From NCBI GenBank assembly GCA_963817615.1, contig CAWFPH010000003.1, positions 310,001 through 374,000 of the forward strand: a DNA stretch of 64,000 nucleotides. Direction: 5' to 3'. The translations under genes were made by a program, and so were the position numbers. This document shows positions 59,931 to 64,000 of the stretch, piece by piece. This DNA is from FEN-1219 sp963817615 (GTDB taxonomy: Bacteria; Pseudomonadota; Gammaproteobacteria; Steroidobacterales; Rariloculaceae). The first letter of the stretch is position 1. Each line of letters begins with the position of its first letter. Under the pieces are notes generated by a model that ran no database searches, was not told where the DNA came from, and saw nothing but the letters and a program-made list of their open reading frames with translations.

Positions 59931-60893
59931 TTAGGGCACGGCGACGGCGTCGATCAGTGCGGCGCCGATGTCCGCGTCGCGCTCGACGGAGCTGCCGTGC
60001 ACGGGTTGCAGACGATGCGCGACGATCCCGCCGAGCACTGCCTGCACGTCTTCGGGATGAACGCCGCCGTGCCCGCTGATCAGCGCCCACGCCTGCGCGG
60101 CTCGGACGAGCGCGATGCCGCCGCGCGGCGAGAGACCTGCGACGAACTCGCCCGAATCGCGGGTGTAGGCGAGGAGCGCCTGAATGTAGTCGAGCAACGC
60201 GTCGGCGACGTGCACCTTCGGCACTTGATCCTGGAGCTTGACGAGGGCTTCCAGCGACAGCACCGGGCTCAACTGCTCGACGAGGGTCCGCCGCTCGCCG
60301 CTCGCGAGCAGGCGGCGCTCGTCGCGAGGAGCGGGGTAGCCGAGCTCGATCTGCATCAGGAACCGGTCGAGCTGCGACTCCGGCAGCGGAAACGTGCCGA
60401 TTTGGTGCGCCGGATTGCGGGTCGCAACCACGAAGAACGGCACCGGTAACGAATAGGTAGTGCCGTCGGCCGTGACCTGCCGCTCCTCCATGGCCTCGAG
60501 CAGCGCGCTCTGGGCCTTCGGCGTTGCCCGATTGATCTCGTCCGCGAGCACGAGCTGCGCAAAGATCGGGCCCTTGTGGAACTCGAAGCGGCTGGTGTCG
60601 CGATGGAACACGGAAACGCCGAGCACGTCGGCAGGTAGCAAGTCGCTCGTGAACTGGATGCGCTGATAGCTCAAGCCCAGCGCCTTCGCGAGCGCGTGCG
60701 CGAGGGTGGTCTTGCCGACCCCGGGCAAGTCCTCGATCAGCAGATGGCCGCGTGCGAGCAGGCACGCGACTGCGAGCTTGAGCTGCTCGCCCTTGCCGAC
60801 GATGATGCTGCCGAGCGCCGTGAGGACGGGCTCGATCAATGCGGTCTGCTCGGCCGTGCTCGGCCGGGCGGCGATCAAAGTCGGGGCTGACAT
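59931..60893 (-). CDS. MoxR-family AAA+ ATPase
   Basis: 320 residues from the ATG at 60893; an in-frame upstream extension is not supported. P-loop DLPGVGKTTLA (55-65), Walker B LVLADEINRATPKAQSALLE, and sensor VVATRNPAHQIGTFPLPESQ. MoxR proteins act as chaperones in assembling or activating partner complexes; the partners here are the DUF58 and TgpA products next door. It is 76 bases after valS and 16 before the DUF58 gene. Confidence 0.9.
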   Translation of the reverse strand: MSAPTLIAARPSTAEQTALIEPVLTALGSIIVGKGEQLKLAVACLLARGHLLIEDLPGVGKTTLAHALAKALGLSYQRIQFTSDLLPADVLGVSVFHRDTSRFEFHKGPIFAQLVLADEINRATPKAQSALLEAMEERQVTADGTTYSLPVPFFVVATRNPAHQIGTFPLPESQLDRFLMQIELGYPAPRDERRLLASGERRTLVEQLSPVLSLEALVKLQDQVPKVHVADALLDYIQALLAYTRDSGEFVAGLSPRGGIALVRAAQAWALISGHGGVHPEDVQAVLGGIVAHRLQPVHGSSVERDADIGAALIDAVAVP

Positions 60894-60969
60894 GCTCGAA
60901 TAGTCGCCGAAAATGCCGGCTTGCGACACCCCGGCCGCGGCAAGGTGTGACCCAGTCGGCAGGCGCAGC

Positions 60970-63765
<2,796 letters not shown>

Positions 63766-63838
63766 CGCATCCTCGGTCGTTCTCGCCGGCGCGTCGCTCG
63801 CGCGCCGTTACGCATGCCCAGATTGTCGCGACATCGGC

Positions 63839-64000
63839 TCACACCTGATGCGTATCGAGCGGGTAGCCCCGGTCGCGATAGAAGCGGTAGCGCTCGCGCC
63901 CTTGCTCACGGCGTGCGGCGTCGCCGTCGACCAGCTCTGCGACGTGCTCGTAGCGGCTGAAGAACTCGGGCACGTCGGCGGCGAGATTGATCATCAGGTC
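63839..64000 (-). CDS. holC: DNA polymerase III chi subunit, C-terminal fragment (5' end outside window)
   Basis: 53 codons visible, entering from the right edge. The ending reads DLMINLAADVPEFFSRYEHV, then ARREQGRERYRFYRDRGYPL and a few residues more, which is the C-terminal pattern of HolC/chi proteins. Chi links the clamp loader to SSB. Position 73 bases before valS fits the pepA-holC-valS order and supports the call despite the short fragment. Confidence 0.82.
   Translation of the reverse strand, partial: DLMINLAADVPEFFSRYEHVAELVDGDAARREQGRERYRFYRDRGYPLDTHQV

Noticed and set aside
56946..60893. MoxR-DUF58-TgpA cluster as a new system
   Set aside because: This arrangement is well known in gammaproteobacteria; nothing in the sequence departs from it.

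Overview
This window looks like a chromosomal segment of a GC-rich gammaproteobacterium. The evidence is gene order: holC-valS, purM-purN, a DUF2066 protein with a CDP-alcohol phosphatidyltransferase and hda, and rnf genes ending in nth, all arrangements familiar from that class. A lineage such as Steroidobacteraceae/Nevskiales is an inference from gene content (thiolase, MaoC and NTF2-like enzymes beside TetR and nitroreductase genes) and cannot be settled from this sequence alone. Coding density is high, many neighbouring genes overlap by 1-4 bases, and GTG/TTG starts are common. No CRISPR array, insertion sequence, integrase or prophage gene was seen.

Layout. 1-5477 (minus): a type IVa minor-pilin operon (two GspH/FimT pseudopilins, pilV, pilW, pilX, a small exported protein, and pilY1 running off the left edge). 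5691-6119: a Fur/Irr-like regulator facing away from it. 6204-6279: tRNA-Thr(CGT), followed by two exported proteins of unknown function. 8532-13838: glutathione-transferase-like protein, methyltransferase, sialidase-like lipoprotein, FAD oxidoreductase, nitroreductase and TetR regulator. 13869-17584: NTF2-like protein, conserved hypothetical, thiolase, proC and MaoC-type hydratase. 17669-22439: a large DUF5666 lipoprotein and a GAF-PAS-PAS-GGDEF-EAL signalling protein. 22534-26770: nadC, a PuuD-like membrane protein, monothiol glutaredoxin, RNase T and a leucyl-aminopeptidase-family enzyme. 26955-33261: pyruvate dehydrogenase operon aceE-aceF-lpd.

33330-43919 (all minus) is one long co-directional block: a HEAT-repeat Ser/Thr kinase, two PilT/PilU-type retraction ATPases, metG, rnfA, a 71-codon reading frame, rnfD, rnfG, rnfE and nth. 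rnfB and rnfC are missing from their usual place. 44172-50676 holds the Mrp Fe-S carrier, dcd, a DUF3108 protein, purN, purM, a DUF2066 protein, a PgsA-like synthase and hda. 50757-56936 holds wrbA, arsC-like, a small lipoprotein, acylphosphatase, a lytic transglycosylase, pssA, a type-4 uracil-DNA glycosylase, rimI and prfC. 56946-64000 (minus) holds tgpA, a DUF58 protein, a MoxR ATPase, valS and the 3' end of holC.

How it fits together. The left pilin operon and the retraction-ATPase/kinase block both serve type IV pili, though they are about 34 kb apart. The pyruvate dehydrogenase operon, an incomplete Rnf membrane redox set and the monothiol glutaredoxin/Mrp/Nth genes relate to central carbon, redox and Fe-S metabolism. 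PssA, the PgsA-like enzyme and a possible phospholipid N-methyltransferase point to phospholipid synthesis. Two otherwise well-conserved genes (aceE and the uracil-DNA glycosylase) each show an apparent one-base deletion at a simple-sequence tract. Assembly or sequencing errors are the simplest reading, but raw reads should decide. The most interesting candidates are the HEAT-kinase/dual retraction-ATPase operon and the rnf operon without rnfB/rnfC.
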